This document shows positions 1 to 8,175 of a DNA stretch of 8,312 nt, piece by piece. The stretch comes from Oscillospiraceae bacterium. Its GTDB lineage: Bacteria > Bacillota_A > Clostridia > Oscillospirales > Oscillospiraceae. The DNA lies in contig JAFUES010000005.1 of the NCBI GenBank assembly GCA_017470325.1, forward strand, positions 1 through 8,312, written 5' to 3'. The notes under the pieces are model-generated. The model searched no databases. It worked only from the letters and a program-made list of their open reading frames with translations, and was not told where the DNA came from. Position 1 is the stretch's first letter; each line of letters starts with the position of its first letter. A program made the position numbers and the translations under genes.

Positions 1-884
1 CTGCTTCCGATGGCCCCATGGCTCAGACCAAGGAGCACCTGCTGCTGGCCCGTCAGGTTAACGTTCCTTCCGTTCTGGTCTTCCTGAACAAGTGCGACCA
101 GGTCGACGACGAGGAGCTGCTGGAGCGGGTTGAGATGGAAGTTCGCGAGCTGCTTGACTTCTACGGCTTCCCTGGCGACGACACCCCCATCATCCGCGGC
201 TCTGCTCTGAACGCTCTGGTCTGCGAGTCCAACGATCCCAACGCCCCCGAGTATGCCTGCATCAAGGAGCTCATGGACGCTGTCGACACCTGGATCCCCA
301 CTCCCGACCGTAAGGCTGATCTGCCCTTCCTGATGCCCATCGAGGACGTGTTCACCATCTCTGGTCGTGGCACCGTCGTTACCGGCCGTGTTGAGCGTGG
401 CCGCGTGAAGATCGGCGACAAGGTCGAGATCGTTGGTTTGAAGGACGAGTCCACCGAGACCACCGTTACTGGCACCGAGATGTTCCACAAGACCCTCGAG
501 TATGCCGAGGCTGGCGACAATGTCGGCTGCCTGCTGCGTGGTATCGACAAGAAGTCCGTTGAGCGTGGCCAGGTCCTGGCTGCTCCCAAGAGCATCCACC
601 CCCACACCAAGTTCAAGGGCCAGGTTTACGTCCTGTCCAAGGAAGAAGGCGGCCGTCACACCCCGTTCTTCAACAACTATCGTCCCCAGTTCTATTTCCG
701 TACCACCGACGTGACCGGCGTCATCTCCCTGCCCGAAGGCGTTGAGATGTGCATGCCCGGCGACAACGTCGACATGGACGTTGAACTGATCACCCCCATC
801 GCCATCGAGAACGGCCTTCGCTTCGCTATCCGTGAAGGCGGCCGTACCGTCGGCTCCGGTGTCGTCATCGGTATCAACGAGTAA
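1..884 (+). CDS. tuf: Elongation factor Tu, 5'-truncated by window edge
   Basis: EF-Tu is the GTPase that carries aminoacyl-tRNA to the ribosomal A site in the cytosol. The reading frame is open from base 3, and its first residues ([12 protein letters not shown]) are the segment just after the G3 region of EF-Tu, so the ATG at 18 is internal and not the start. About 293 residues are visible against a usual length near 395-400, so roughly the first 100, with the P-loop and switch regions, lie off the left edge. The guanine-specificity motif NKCD follows, then the GSAL motif. Domain 2 carries [15 protein letters not shown]. Domain 3 carries [22 protein letters not shown] and the closing [16 protein letters not shown]. 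Codon use is strongly biased to C-ending codons, as expected for a very highly expressed gene. A terminator follows the stop directly, so it is the last gene of its transcript. Identity is certain; which tuf copy it is cannot be told here. Confidence 0.98.
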   Translation, partial: ASDGPMAQTKEHLLLARQVNVPSVLVFLNKCDQVDDEELLERVEMEVRELLDFYGFPGDDTPIIRGSALNALVCESNDPNAPEYACIKELMDAVDTWIPTPDRKADLPFLMPIEDVFTISGRGTVVTGRVERGRVKIGDKVEIVGLKDESTETTVTGTEMFHKTLEYAEAGDNVGCLLRGIDKKSVERGQVLAAPKSIHPHTKFKGQVYVLSKEEGGRHTPFFNNYRPQFYFRTTDVTGVISLPEGVEMCMPGDNVDMDVELITPIAIENGLRFAIREGGRTVGSGVVIGINE

Positions 885-902
885 TTTTCCCCCTTTTGAA
901 GC

Positions 903-935
903 AAAAGGCCATGGCATCTGCCATGGCCTTTTTTT
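903..935 (+). terminator. Rho-independent terminator of tuf
   Basis: A perfect inverted repeat, GGCCATGGCA (907-916) against TGCCATGGCC (919-928), is extended outward by four A-T pairs and followed by seven T (929-935). The stem is about 12-14 bp with a very small loop. It lies 18 bases after the tuf stop codon and separates tuf from the operon that starts near 1018. Confidence 0.93.
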
Positions 936-982
936 ACGCATTTTTCCTGAATGTGTACTTTTTCTTAATTCTCAAAAACTTC

Positions 983-1011
983 TTGTCATGGCCTGCCGCT
1001 TATGGTAAAAT
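983..1011 (+). promoter_or_regulatory. Sigma-A-type promoter of the glycan operon
   Basis: TTGTCA (983-988) and TAAAAT (1006-1011) are separated by exactly 17 bases. TGG directly before the -10 box gives an extended -10 (TGn). The stretch upstream (about 950-982) is A/T-rich, as in an UP element. Transcription would begin near 1018. The ATG at 1002 that opens the longest reading frame lies inside this promoter and so would not be in the mRNA. No operator or riboswitch fold was seen between 1018 and the gene start. Confidence 0.75.
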
Positions 1012-1064
1012 ACCTGCTGTATGTAGAGTGCGATAGTATGCTCTGCTGCAAAAACATTGACTGC

Positions 1065-1071
1065 GAAGGTG
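1065..1071 (+). promoter_or_regulatory. Ribosome binding site deciding a GTG start
   Basis: GAAGGTG lies 5 bases before the GTG at 1077. It is the only good Shine-Dalgarno match downstream of the predicted transcription start. The in-frame ATG at 1038 has only a weak GAGTG before it. Confidence 0.65.
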
Positions 1072-1076
1072 TTTCT

Positions 1077-2183
1077 GTGTTTAAGAAAAAAGATACAATT
1101 GAAGAAACGGAAATGACGCCGGAAGCGCTCGAAAAGGAAAAAAAGCGCAAAAAGCGCCGTGTTCGCTGGTATAAAGTGCGCCGTGTGATCGACCGGATCT
1201 TCGGCTTCGGTGTGGTCACAGTCATCGTGGGCGGCCTTGCGGCACTGGGCCTTTGGTACATATTGATGAAGGGTCCGTCCCCCACGCTGCGTGATACCTG
1301 GGCCATGACCCTGCTGGAGACAAGGCGCTTTACCTGGACGCCCAATATCTTCCTTTCGGAGGATGAGGTGCAGGAGATCCGCTCCCGGACCCGCAGACAT
1401 GTGGAGGATGAATTTGACGCCTCCCTGATTACTATCGTGGAGCAGCCGGTCGATGACGACGGCGCTCCCAAGCCGGACGCCTACGGCGTGATCGACGAGG
1501 ACGGCGACGGCATCGTTCTGGAGAAGATCAAAGGCAACGGCTTTGTGGGTTATCTGATCACCATCTATGACCCCAAGCGTGTGTTCGTAGGCATGCCTGA
1601 CGGCTATGGCGGGGCCGGTATGATCCTGGATGATATGGTCGCCAAGTACGATGCCCTGGGCGGCATCAATGCGGGTGGCTTCGTCGATGAGGGCGGCGGC
1701 GGCAGCGGTGGTCTGCCGGACGGCCTGACCATCATCGATGGCGTCTATTGGAACGAAGGCTACGGCGGCGACAGCTTTGTGGGCTTTGACGACAAGGGCA
1801 TCCTGCATGTGGGCTATTACAGCAGCGATGATGCGGCGCAGCTGAACATCGTCAACGGCGTCAGCTTCTATCCCATCTTGATCATCAACGGGAAGATCGT
1901 GGACGACGATATGCTGGTCAGCGGCGTCAATCCCCGCACGGCTATCGGTCAGCGTGCCGACGGCGCGGTGCTGATGCTCTGCATCGACGGCCGTCAGGTG
2001 CACAGCATCGGCGGGACCTACCTGGATGCGGCGCAGGTTCTGTACGATCACGGCGCAATCAACGCCTGCAACCTGGATGGCGGCTCCTCCTCCGTTATGT
2101 ACTATAACGGCGGCTATGTGAACAGCCCCTCCTCTGCCAGCGGTATTTCCCGCTACCTGCCCAACGCATTCCTGTTTAAGTGA
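1077..2183 (+). CDS. Membrane-anchored phosphodiester glycosidase family protein (NAGPA/DUF2233 type)
   Basis: The product is a 368-residue protein of the family named after the enzyme that uncovers mannose-6-phosphate by removing phosphodiester-linked GlcNAc. Bacterial members are often labelled exopolysaccharide biosynthesis proteins, and their substrates are mostly unknown. The N-terminus is charged and very basic (KEKKRKKRRVRWYKVRR), followed by one membrane segment at about residues 42-65. This predicts an inside N-terminus and an outside catalytic domain. Family motifs are INAGG with a Gly-rich loop (N198 onward), NPRTAIG (N285 onward) and NLDGGSSSVM (N332 onward), then a C-terminal SGISRYLPNAFLF. 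I chose the GTG start because of the GAAGGTG site before it and the promoter covering the longer ATG start at 1002; ATG 1038 is the alternative. It is the first gene of a four-gene operon with a glycosyltransferase and GtrA, which suggests a role in cell-envelope glycans. The family call is firm; the substrate is inferred only as a phosphodiester-linked sugar. Confidence 0.85.
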   Translation: MFKKKDTIEETEMTPEALEKEKKRKKRRVRWYKVRRVIDRIFGFGVVTVIVGGLAALGLWYILMKGPSPTLRDTWAMTLLETRRFTWTPNIFLSEDEVQEIRSRTRRHVEDEFDASLITIVEQPVDDDGAPKPDAYGVIDEDGDGIVLEKIKGNGFVGYLITIYDPKRVFVGMPDGYGGAGMILDDMVAKYDALGGINAGGFVDEGGGGSGGLPDGLTIIDGVYWNEGYGGDSFVGFDDKGILHVGYYSSDDAAQLNIVNGVSFYPILIINGKIVDDDMLVSGVNPRTAIGQRADGAVLMLCIDGRQVHSIGGTYLDAAQVLYDHGAINACNLDGGSSSVMYYNGGYVNSPSSASGISRYLPNAFLFK

Positions 2184-2198
2184 TTGTGAGGTCATTGT

Positions 2199-3371
2199 AT
2201 GGCTAGAAGAAGAAAAAAAACCGGCTCGGTTTTATACACGATCGTTCTGATGCTCTATACATTGGTGCTGATCGTTGCCGCCTGCTATGGCCTTACGCTG
2301 GTCTGGAACTATGCGGAAAACTATGAGAAGGCACGGCCGGACAATACCATGAACGCGTATATCGACAACCTGAGCCGCAATCTTTGGAATGAGAGCGTGG
2401 CGGAGACCATCGCTTCCATGCCCCATGAGGTGCAGACGGATGAAGAATGCGAGCAGTTGGTCAAGGCCATGCTCAACGACGAGCTCAGTTATTCCCGTCT
2501 GCCCGGTGGTTCCGACAGCGATTCTCAGGTCAGCTATAACCTTTTGTGCGGCGGGAACGTCTTCGGGAAGGTGACTTTGATCCGGGATCCCAATGTGGAG
2601 ACCAAGAAGTCTTCCATCAATATCCCGCTGATCGGGGATGTGCTTTCCGAGCAGGCCCCCTGGATCGTCAGCGAGGAGGAATTCGATTTTAACGGACTGT
2701 ATTCCTCGGTGTCTATTACAGTGCCGGAGGCGTACTCGGTGAGCCTCAACGGGGTGAAGCTGGGCGAGGAGTATATCGTCGAACGGGACATCCCCTATGA
2801 CGTGCTGAAGGATTATTACATGCAGTATCCCGCGCTGCCCAAGAAAGTCACCTATCAATTTGACAATGTGTTTGGCCATCTGACGCCTGTCGTCTACAAC
2901 GAAAAGGGCGAGGAGACGGTCATCGACGAAACAAAAGACGACTCTCAGTTTATCAAGCCTGTTGACGAGGCGATCATGGGACGCCTGAGCGATTTCGCCG
3001 TGGAGTTTGCGGACGCCTATCTGGGCTTCAGTGCCGGTGTGGCAGAGCCCATGTATGCCTATTCCAAGCTGATGCCTTACATCACCATCGGCGGCGATCT
3101 GGATCTGCGTTTGAAGCAGGCTATGGACGGCGTGGGAACCTGGGGCCATACCACTTCCTACCGCTTTGAGTCCGGACAGCTCAATCGCGCCACTGACGTG
3201 GGCGACGGTTACTATATCCTGGAGGTCAGCGCCATCACGGTCACTACCTTCCCCAACCATGGTGAGAACGGTGTGGTCACAGACAACAACGGTCTGACCG
3301 TGATCGTGCATGACACGGCCGGTGAGATCCGCGCCGTAGCCGTGGAGCGCTATGATGCAGATGAGGCCTGA
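2199..3371 (+). CDS. Membrane-anchored protein of unknown function, operon member
   Basis: I do not recognise a named family for this 390-residue protein. It begins with a basic patch (MARRRKKTGS), then one hydrophobic segment at about residues 11-33, and the rest is soluble and acidic. It should therefore be anchored with most of the protein outside the membrane. Residues of about 45-125 and 255-388 have alternating helix and strand character that recalls NTF2-like modules. Between them, VPEAYSVSLNGVKLGEEYIV looks like a small beta-rich module of the PEGA-like kind. These fold ideas are impressions, not matches. There are no evident catalytic motifs, cysteine pairs or repeats. The start is supported by GAGGT at 2188-2192, 6 bases before the ATG. 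It lies 15 bases after the glycosidase stop, and its stop is one base before the chosen start of the glycosyltransferase, so it is almost certainly co-transcribed and probably takes part in the same envelope process. Confidence 0.8.
   Translation: MARRRKKTGSVLYTIVLMLYTLVLIVAACYGLTLVWNYAENYEKARPDNTMNAYIDNLSRNLWNESVAETIASMPHEVQTDEECEQLVKAMLNDELSYSRLPGGSDSDSQVSYNLLCGGNVFGKVTLIRDPNVETKKSSINIPLIGDVLSEQAPWIVSEEEFDFNGLYSSVSITVPEAYSVSLNGVKLGEEYIVERDIPYDVLKDYYMQYPALPKKVTYQFDNVFGHLTPVVYNEKGEETVIDETKDDSQFIKPVDEAIMGRLSDFAVEFADAYLGFSAGVAEPMYAYSKLMPYITIGGDLDLRLKQAMDGVGTWGHTTSYRFESGQLNRATDVGDGYYILEVSAITVTTFPNHGENGVVTDNNGLTVIVHDTAGEIRAVAVERYDADEA
3361..3366 (+). promoter_or_regulatory. Ribosome binding site deciding the glycosyltransferase start
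   Basis: ATGAGG, inside the last codons of the preceding gene, lies 6 bases before the ATG at 3373. It favours 3373 over the in-frame ATGs at 3352, 3355 and 3361, of which the first has GGAG only 4 bases upstream. Confidence 0.55.
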
Positions 3372-3372
3372 A

Positions 3373-4092
3373 ATGACAGAAATGAAATGCCAGAAGGAAG
3401 TGGCCATCGTGCTGCCGTCCCTGGACCCGGATGAGAAGTTCAGCCGGGTGGTGGAAGGCTTGGTGGAAAGTGGTTTTACGCACATTGTCATCGTAGATGA
3501 CGGCAGTGATGCCGCCCATCAGATTTGGTTTGACAAGGCGGCGGCGTATCCGCAGTGCACGGTGATCCATCATGGCGTCAACAAGGGCAAGGGCCGGGCG
3601 CTGAAAACGGCGTTTCGGCATGTGCTGGAGCAATTGCCTGAGGTAAAGGGCGTCATCACCATCGACGGCGATGGGCAGCACTTGACGGAGGATATCCTCG
3701 CCTGCGGCAGGCGAATGCTGGCCGAGGGCGATAAGGTGGTCCTGGGGTGCCGGGACTTTGATCAGCCCGGCGTTCCGCCCCGCAGTGTGGCCGGCAACAA
3801 GACCACCTCCCGGATGTTTCGCGTTTTCTATGGGATCAAGCTTTCCGATACCCAGACCGGACTTCGTGCCATTCCCCGCGCATGCCTGAAGCGGTTCTGC
3901 GAGATCGCAGGCGAACGTTTTGAATATGAGACCAATATGCTGCTGCAAATGAAGCATATGGGTATCCGGTTTTTGGAGCAGCCTATTGCGACGGTCTACG
4001 ACCCGGAGGACTACAGCTCGCACTATGATGCGGTGAAAGATTCCTGGAAGATTTTCAAGATCATGTTCAAGGGCCTGTTCAAGCGGAGCTGA
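3373..4092 (+). CDS. Glycosyltransferase family 2 (polyprenyl-phosphate sugar synthase type)
   Basis: This 239-residue enzyme has a GT-A fold and transfers a sugar from a nucleotide-sugar donor. It resembles the dolichyl/polyprenyl-phosphate mannose or glucose synthases, which load the sugar onto a polyprenyl phosphate at the inner face of the membrane. Visible motifs are the N-terminal strand VAIVLPSLDP, VDDGS (41-45, donor binding), NKGKGRALKTAF, ITIDGDGQH with the metal-binding D98-x-D100, DTQTGLRAIP (159 onward) and ERFEYETNML (181 onward). There is no membrane segment at the C-terminus. Soluble enzymes of this type are often paired with a separate GtrA protein, and GtrA is the next gene, 3 bases on. 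The donor sugar cannot be told from the sequence. In the longer version (start 3352) the coding regions would overlap by 20 bases; with the chosen start they are one base apart, which fits translational coupling. Confidence 0.9.
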   Translation: MTEMKCQKEVAIVLPSLDPDEKFSRVVEGLVESGFTHIVIVDDGSDAAHQIWFDKAAAYPQCTVIHHGVNKGKGRALKTAFRHVLEQLPEVKGVITIDGDGQHLTEDILACGRRMLAEGDKVVLGCRDFDQPGVPPRSVAGNKTTSRMFRVFYGIKLSDTQTGLRAIPRACLKRFCEIAGERFEYETNMLLQMKHMGIRFLEQPIATVYDPEDYSSHYDAVKDSWKIFKIMFKGLFKRS

Positions 4093-4095
4093 GGA

Positions 4096-4509
4096 ATGAA
4101 GAAACTGAAACAACCGCTCTTGTACACGCTCAGCGCACTTAGCTCTGTGGTGGTAGACCTTGGACTGTTTTATCTCCTGCGCCTGCTCCTGGGCGGCGTG
4201 CTGGGGGCCTTTGCAGAATCGGTCTGCACGGTGGGCGCCAGGGTGGTGTCGTCTTTCTACAACTTCAACATGAATAACCGCATGGTGTTTCAAAACAAGG
4301 GCTCCTATGGAAAAGCCATGCTGCGATATTACTGCCTGGCCCTGCCGCAGCTTGCCGCCTCGGCCTTGCTGCTGACATTGTTCGTCCGCCTCTTGGGCGT
4401 CACGACCGCCCAGGGCTCCACAGTTGTAAAGCTTGTGGTGGACAGCTGCCTGTTCGTAGCCAGCTTCTTTATCCAGAAGTTCTGGGTCTTTGCTCAAAAG
4501 AACAAATGA
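4096..4509 (+). CDS. GtrA family membrane protein
   Basis: This 137-residue protein has four hydrophobic segments, at about residues 9-29, 32-55, 75-98 and 108-130, the usual size and topology of GtrA/DPMS-like proteins. These are thought to help move polyprenyl-phosphate-linked sugars across the membrane or to anchor the partner glycosyltransferase. Family features are the aromatic/Asn-rich loop FYNFNMNNRMVF after the second segment and the C-terminal FFIQKFWVF. GGAG at 4085-4088, inside the end of the glycosyltransferase gene, lies 7 bases before the ATG. It is the last gene of the operon, and its stop codon is the first triplet of the terminator stem. The flippase role is known only by analogy for the family. 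Confidence 0.9.
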   Translation: MKKLKQPLLYTLSALSSVVVDLGLFYLLRLLLGGVLGAFAESVCTVGARVVSSFYNFNMNNRMVFQNKGSYGKAMLRYYCLALPQLAASALLLTLFVRLLGVTTAQGSTVVKLVVDSCLFVASFFIQKFWVFAQKNK

Positions 4510-4545
4510 AAAATCGGCTCAACAGATCGTTGAGCCGATTTTTCA
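4507..4545. terminator. Two-way terminator between convergent operons
   Basis: A perfect 17-bp stem (4507-4523 paired with 4529-4545) with the 5-base loop AGATC carries A5 on one side and T5 on the other, so it can end transcripts on both strands. The left arm starts with the TGA stop of the GtrA gene. On the other strand it begins 2 bases after the TGA stop of the lipid kinase gene (4548-4550). No separate intergenic spacer exists between the two genes. Confidence 0.9.
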
Positions 4546-4547
4546 TT

Positions 4548-5459
4548 TCAGCTTTGCAGAGTCAAAAAGGAGGGGACCGGTGTGATGCGAACCTTCTCAC
4601 AGGGGATCGAGCTCTCACCGTCCAGCGCCCACACCAGGTCCGGCGGGTTTTCCGCCAGGATCTCCCGTCCCTGGGTCAGAACGATAAAGGGGCTGGAATA
4701 GTCCTGGGTCAGCAGCCCGCGAACAATGAGATCCAGATCCAGGAGCGTTTTGGGTACTTTGATCAGCAATACTTCAAAAATCCCGTCACAGGTATCGACC
4801 AGGGTGGCGGGCAGTTCCAGGGTCCCGGCGATGGAGGTGGAATTACAGACGGCGCCGAAGAGATAATCATCCTCGTAGACTGTACCGTCCACGGTCATTT
4901 TCACATGCAGAGGCTTGATCTTGGACAGGTCCTTGATCCCGTCGAGGATGTAAGCCGTATGGCCCAGCACATTTTTCAGGTTCTGGTCCGTTGTGTAGGA
5001 TAGCCAGGAAAAAGCGCCGAAAGCGGCAACATAGGAAAAATACTGATCTCCGAACAGGCCGATATCATATCGTTTTTGTTCCCCTGAAGCCGCCTGCCTG
5101 GCGGCGGTCAGAATGTCCGTGGAGAGAGCGCGGGAGACAGCAAAATCGTTGGTGCTGCCGCAGGGAATATAGCCGATGGGTACCCGGACCTGTCCCTGTG
5201 CAAGACCGGTGATGGTCTCATTTAAGGTGCCGTCACCGCCGGTACAGCAGATCAAGTCAAAGCCGCCGCCCAGATCACGGGCATAGTCCACGGCTTCTCC
5301 CCGCCTGGAAGTCACCACTGTGGTGACCAGATAACCGGCGTTCATAAAGATCCGGATGATTTGTGGGATATAGCGCAGGACTATCCTTTTGCCGGAGACC
5401 GGGTTGATGATCAGCAGGGCGCGCCGGCTAAGCGGTGAAGACGAACGTTCCTGTTGCAT
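4548..5459 (-). CDS. Diacylglycerol kinase family lipid kinase (DagK/YegS/BmrU type)
   Basis: This 303-residue enzyme is of the ATP-dependent lipid kinase family whose best-known bacterial member, DgkB, converts diacylglycerol to phosphatidic acid at the cytosolic face of the membrane. Motifs are NPVSGK (19-24), the nucleotide-binding GGDGTLNE (74-81), PCGSTNDFA (99-107) and the C-terminal LDGE (279-282). There is no membrane segment, and the length is normal for the family. The start is supported by AGGAG (complement of 5465-5469), 5 bases upstream. The gene lies 15 bases after cdsA on the same strand, with its ribosome site just beyond the cdsA stop, so the two are very likely co-transcribed. 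The pairing with CdsA, which consumes phosphatidic acid, supports a role in phospholipid recycling. Other lipids are accepted by some family members, so the substrate is inferred and I give no gene symbol. Confidence 0.9.
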   Translation of the reverse strand: MQQERSSSPLSRRALLIINPVSGKRIVLRYIPQIIRIFMNAGYLVTTVVTSRRGEAVDYARDLGGGFDLICCTGGDGTLNETITGLAQGQVRVPIGYIPCGSTNDFAVSRALSTDILTAARQAASGEQKRYDIGLFGDQYFSYVAAFGAFSWLSYTTDQNLKNVLGHTAYILDGIKDLSKIKPLHVKMTVDGTVYEDDYLFGAVCNSTSIAGTLELPATLVDTCDGIFEVLLIKVPKTLLDLDLIVRGLLTQDYSSPFIVLTQGREILAENPPDLVWALDGESSIPCEKVRITPVPSFLTLQS

Positions 5460-5474
5460 AATGACTCCTGAGAA

Positions 5475-6269
5475 TCACATGAGGCCTGCAATATACAGGC
5501 ACAGATAAGCGGTGGGGATGGAAAACAAAAGACTGTCGGCCCGGTCGAACATACCGCCGTGGCCCGGAATCAGATTGCTGAAGTCCTTGACGCCGATCAT
5601 GCGTTTGATCAGCGACTCTGCCAAATCTCCGATCTGGCCCAGGGTAGAGGCCAGCAGCGCCGTGATGACGAACACCGGCAAAGAATACTCCGGGAAGATG
5701 GGGAGCAGGTACAGGATGACCCCGGCAACAACGGAAGCCAACGCGCCGCACAGGCAGCCTTCGATGGTCTTGTTGGGGCTGACCAGAGGCGCCAGCTTGT
5801 GCTTGCCGAAGCGCATACCGCCGAACAGGGCAAAGCTGTCACAGCTCCAGGTGGCAATAGCGGCGATCACCAGCGAGGGCAGCCAGATGCTGCTGACACT
5901 GATGGCCATGAGAAGACCAAACAGGAAACAGGGATAGGAGAGGCCAGCCAGCGTATAGAGAGCGCCGCTGCCGGAGACCTTTTTATGCAGGATACCGGAG
6001 AACAAGGCCAGATAAATGCCGCCGGCCATGCAGGAGATATAAGCGATCACGCCGGCGTGGAACAGCGTAAGTACAGCCTGGATGGCGATGTAAACATACA
6101 TCACCCAGGCGCAGCAATATACATTCAGCTTTTCCACATTCCGGCTGAACTCATAGGCACAGAGGATACCGGCTACGGCAAAAAACAGGACCCTGGTCAC
6201 ATAGGACGCAAAAACGCAGATCAAAACGATGGCGATCAGAATCACTGCCGAGATCACACGCTTTTTCAA
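5475..6269 (-). CDS. cdsA: Phosphatidate cytidylyltransferase (CDP-diacylglycerol synthase)
   Basis: CdsA is an integral membrane enzyme that makes CDP-diacylglycerol from CTP and phosphatidic acid, the branch point for phosphatidylglycerol and other phospholipids. With the chosen TTG start it is 264 residues, a usual length. It is hydrophobic throughout with about seven to eight membrane segments. The family signature is present at residues 219-245: S-L-I-K-R, then KD, then PGHGGMFDRAD, holding the metal-binding acidic residues. SPNKTIEG, another CdsA hallmark, lies upstream. An ATG at 6407 would add 46 residues, but that stretch contains a good promoter and its sequence is unlike CdsA, whereas TTG at 6269 has GAGGGG 7 bases before it and starts the usual basic-then-hydrophobic N-terminus (KKRVISAVILIAIV). 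In many Firmicutes cdsA sits beside uppS and dxr; here it does not, and a lipid kinase follows. Confidence 0.93.
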   Translation of the reverse strand: MKKRVISAVILIAIVLICVFASYVTRVLFFAVAGILCAYEFSRNVEKLNVYCCAWVMYVYIAIQAVLTLFHAGVIAYISCMAGGIYLALFSGILHKKVSGSGALYTLAGLSYPCFLFGLLMAISVSSIWLPSLVIAAIATWSCDSFALFGGMRFGKHKLAPLVSPNKTIEGCLCGALASVVAGVILYLLPIFPEYSLPVFVITALLASTLGQIGDLAESLIKRMIGVKDFSNLIPGHGGMFDRADSLLFSIPTAYLCLYIAGLM

Positions 6270-6276
6270 AAAAATG

Positions 6277-6283
6277 CCCCTCT
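6277..6283 (-). promoter_or_regulatory. cdsA: Ribosome binding site deciding the TTG start of cdsA
   Basis: On the - strand AGAGGGG lies 7 bases upstream of TTG 6269-6267, separated by CA and five T. No comparable site precedes the ATG at 6407. Confidence 0.65.
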
Positions 6284-6326
6284 CTTTTTTGGTTATGGGG
6301 TAACTAGTATTTTTTAATCTTTTATT

Positions 6327-6355
6327 AAGATACCATATTTTTGCGGCCTCCTCAA
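6327..6355 (-). promoter_or_regulatory. Promoter of the cdsA-lipid kinase operon
   Basis: On the - strand TTGAGG (complement of 6350-6355) and TATCTT (complement of 6327-6332) are 17 bases apart, with TGG directly before the -10 box as an extended -10. Transcription would start near 6320, giving a leader of about 50 A/T-rich bases before the TTG start. The -35 box is only a four-of-six match, so this is weaker evidence than for the other two promoters. Confidence 0.55.
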
Positions 6356-6434
6356 TATGCAAGCTCGTATTTTTGTAACAGTTTCCGTTAAGAAAGAGCT
6401 TTTCCAAGCACAGGAGATCGTTTTTTTTCCGCTA

Positions 6435-6463
6435 TTGTGGACGGATAAAAGCTGTGCTATGAT
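6435..6463 (+). promoter_or_regulatory. Promoter of the HerA-like ATPase gene
   Basis: TTGTGG (6435-6440) and TATGAT (6458-6463) are 17 bases apart, with TGC before the -10 box as an extended -10. The predicted start is near 6470, leaving a leader of about 25 bases that holds the AAGGAG site. It is divergent from the cdsA promoter; about 80 bases lie between the two -35 boxes (6356-6434), and I see no clear operator there. Confidence 0.72.
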
Positions 6464-6495
6464 ATAGAAAAAAACAACGCGAAGGAGAATACGCG

Positions 6496-8124
<1,629 letters not shown>

Positions 8125-8138
8125 AGCTTGACAATAGG

Positions 8139-8173
8139 AAAAGAACCGAATCGACCGATCCGGTTCTTTTTTT
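8139..8173 (+). terminator. Terminator of the HerA-like ATPase gene
   Basis: AAAAGAACCG (8139-8148) pairs with CGGTTCTTTT (8161-8170). The 12-base interior can pair further (ATC with GAT around the loop GACC) after one A-C mismatch. The T-run is 8167-8173. It starts 14 bases after the stop codon. Confidence 0.9.
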
Positions 8174-8175
8174 CG

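Noticed and set aside
161..616. 151-codon - strand frame opposite tuf
   Set aside because: tuf is unmistakable here, and its extreme codon bias leaves long stop-free shadow frames.
1677..1722. Gly-rich run (DEGGGGSGGLPDG) in the glycosidase considered as a linker or repeat expansion
   Set aside because: It follows INAGG directly, where family members have a Gly-rich substrate loop, so it is part of the domain.
972..4497. Three stop-free - strand frames of about 400 codons each (972-2195, 2232-3491, 3277-4497) opposite the glycan operon
   Set aside because: They are in exact codon-to-codon register with the + strand genes. In that register an antisense stop needs TTA, CTA or TCA in the sense gene, codons that this GC-rich gene set almost never uses. 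Their translations are low-complexity and rich in His, Gln, Ala and Val, with no domains.
4506..6317. + strand frames opposite the lipid kinase and cdsA (4506-5003, 5559-6317)
   Set aside because: They show the same codon-register effect. The kinase and CdsA frames carry clear family motifs, while these do not.
6356..6434. Region between the divergent promoters, including eight T at 6421-6428, considered as a terminator or operator
   Set aside because: I found no inverted repeat before the T-run and no clear palindrome. It looks like A/T-rich upstream promoter sequence.
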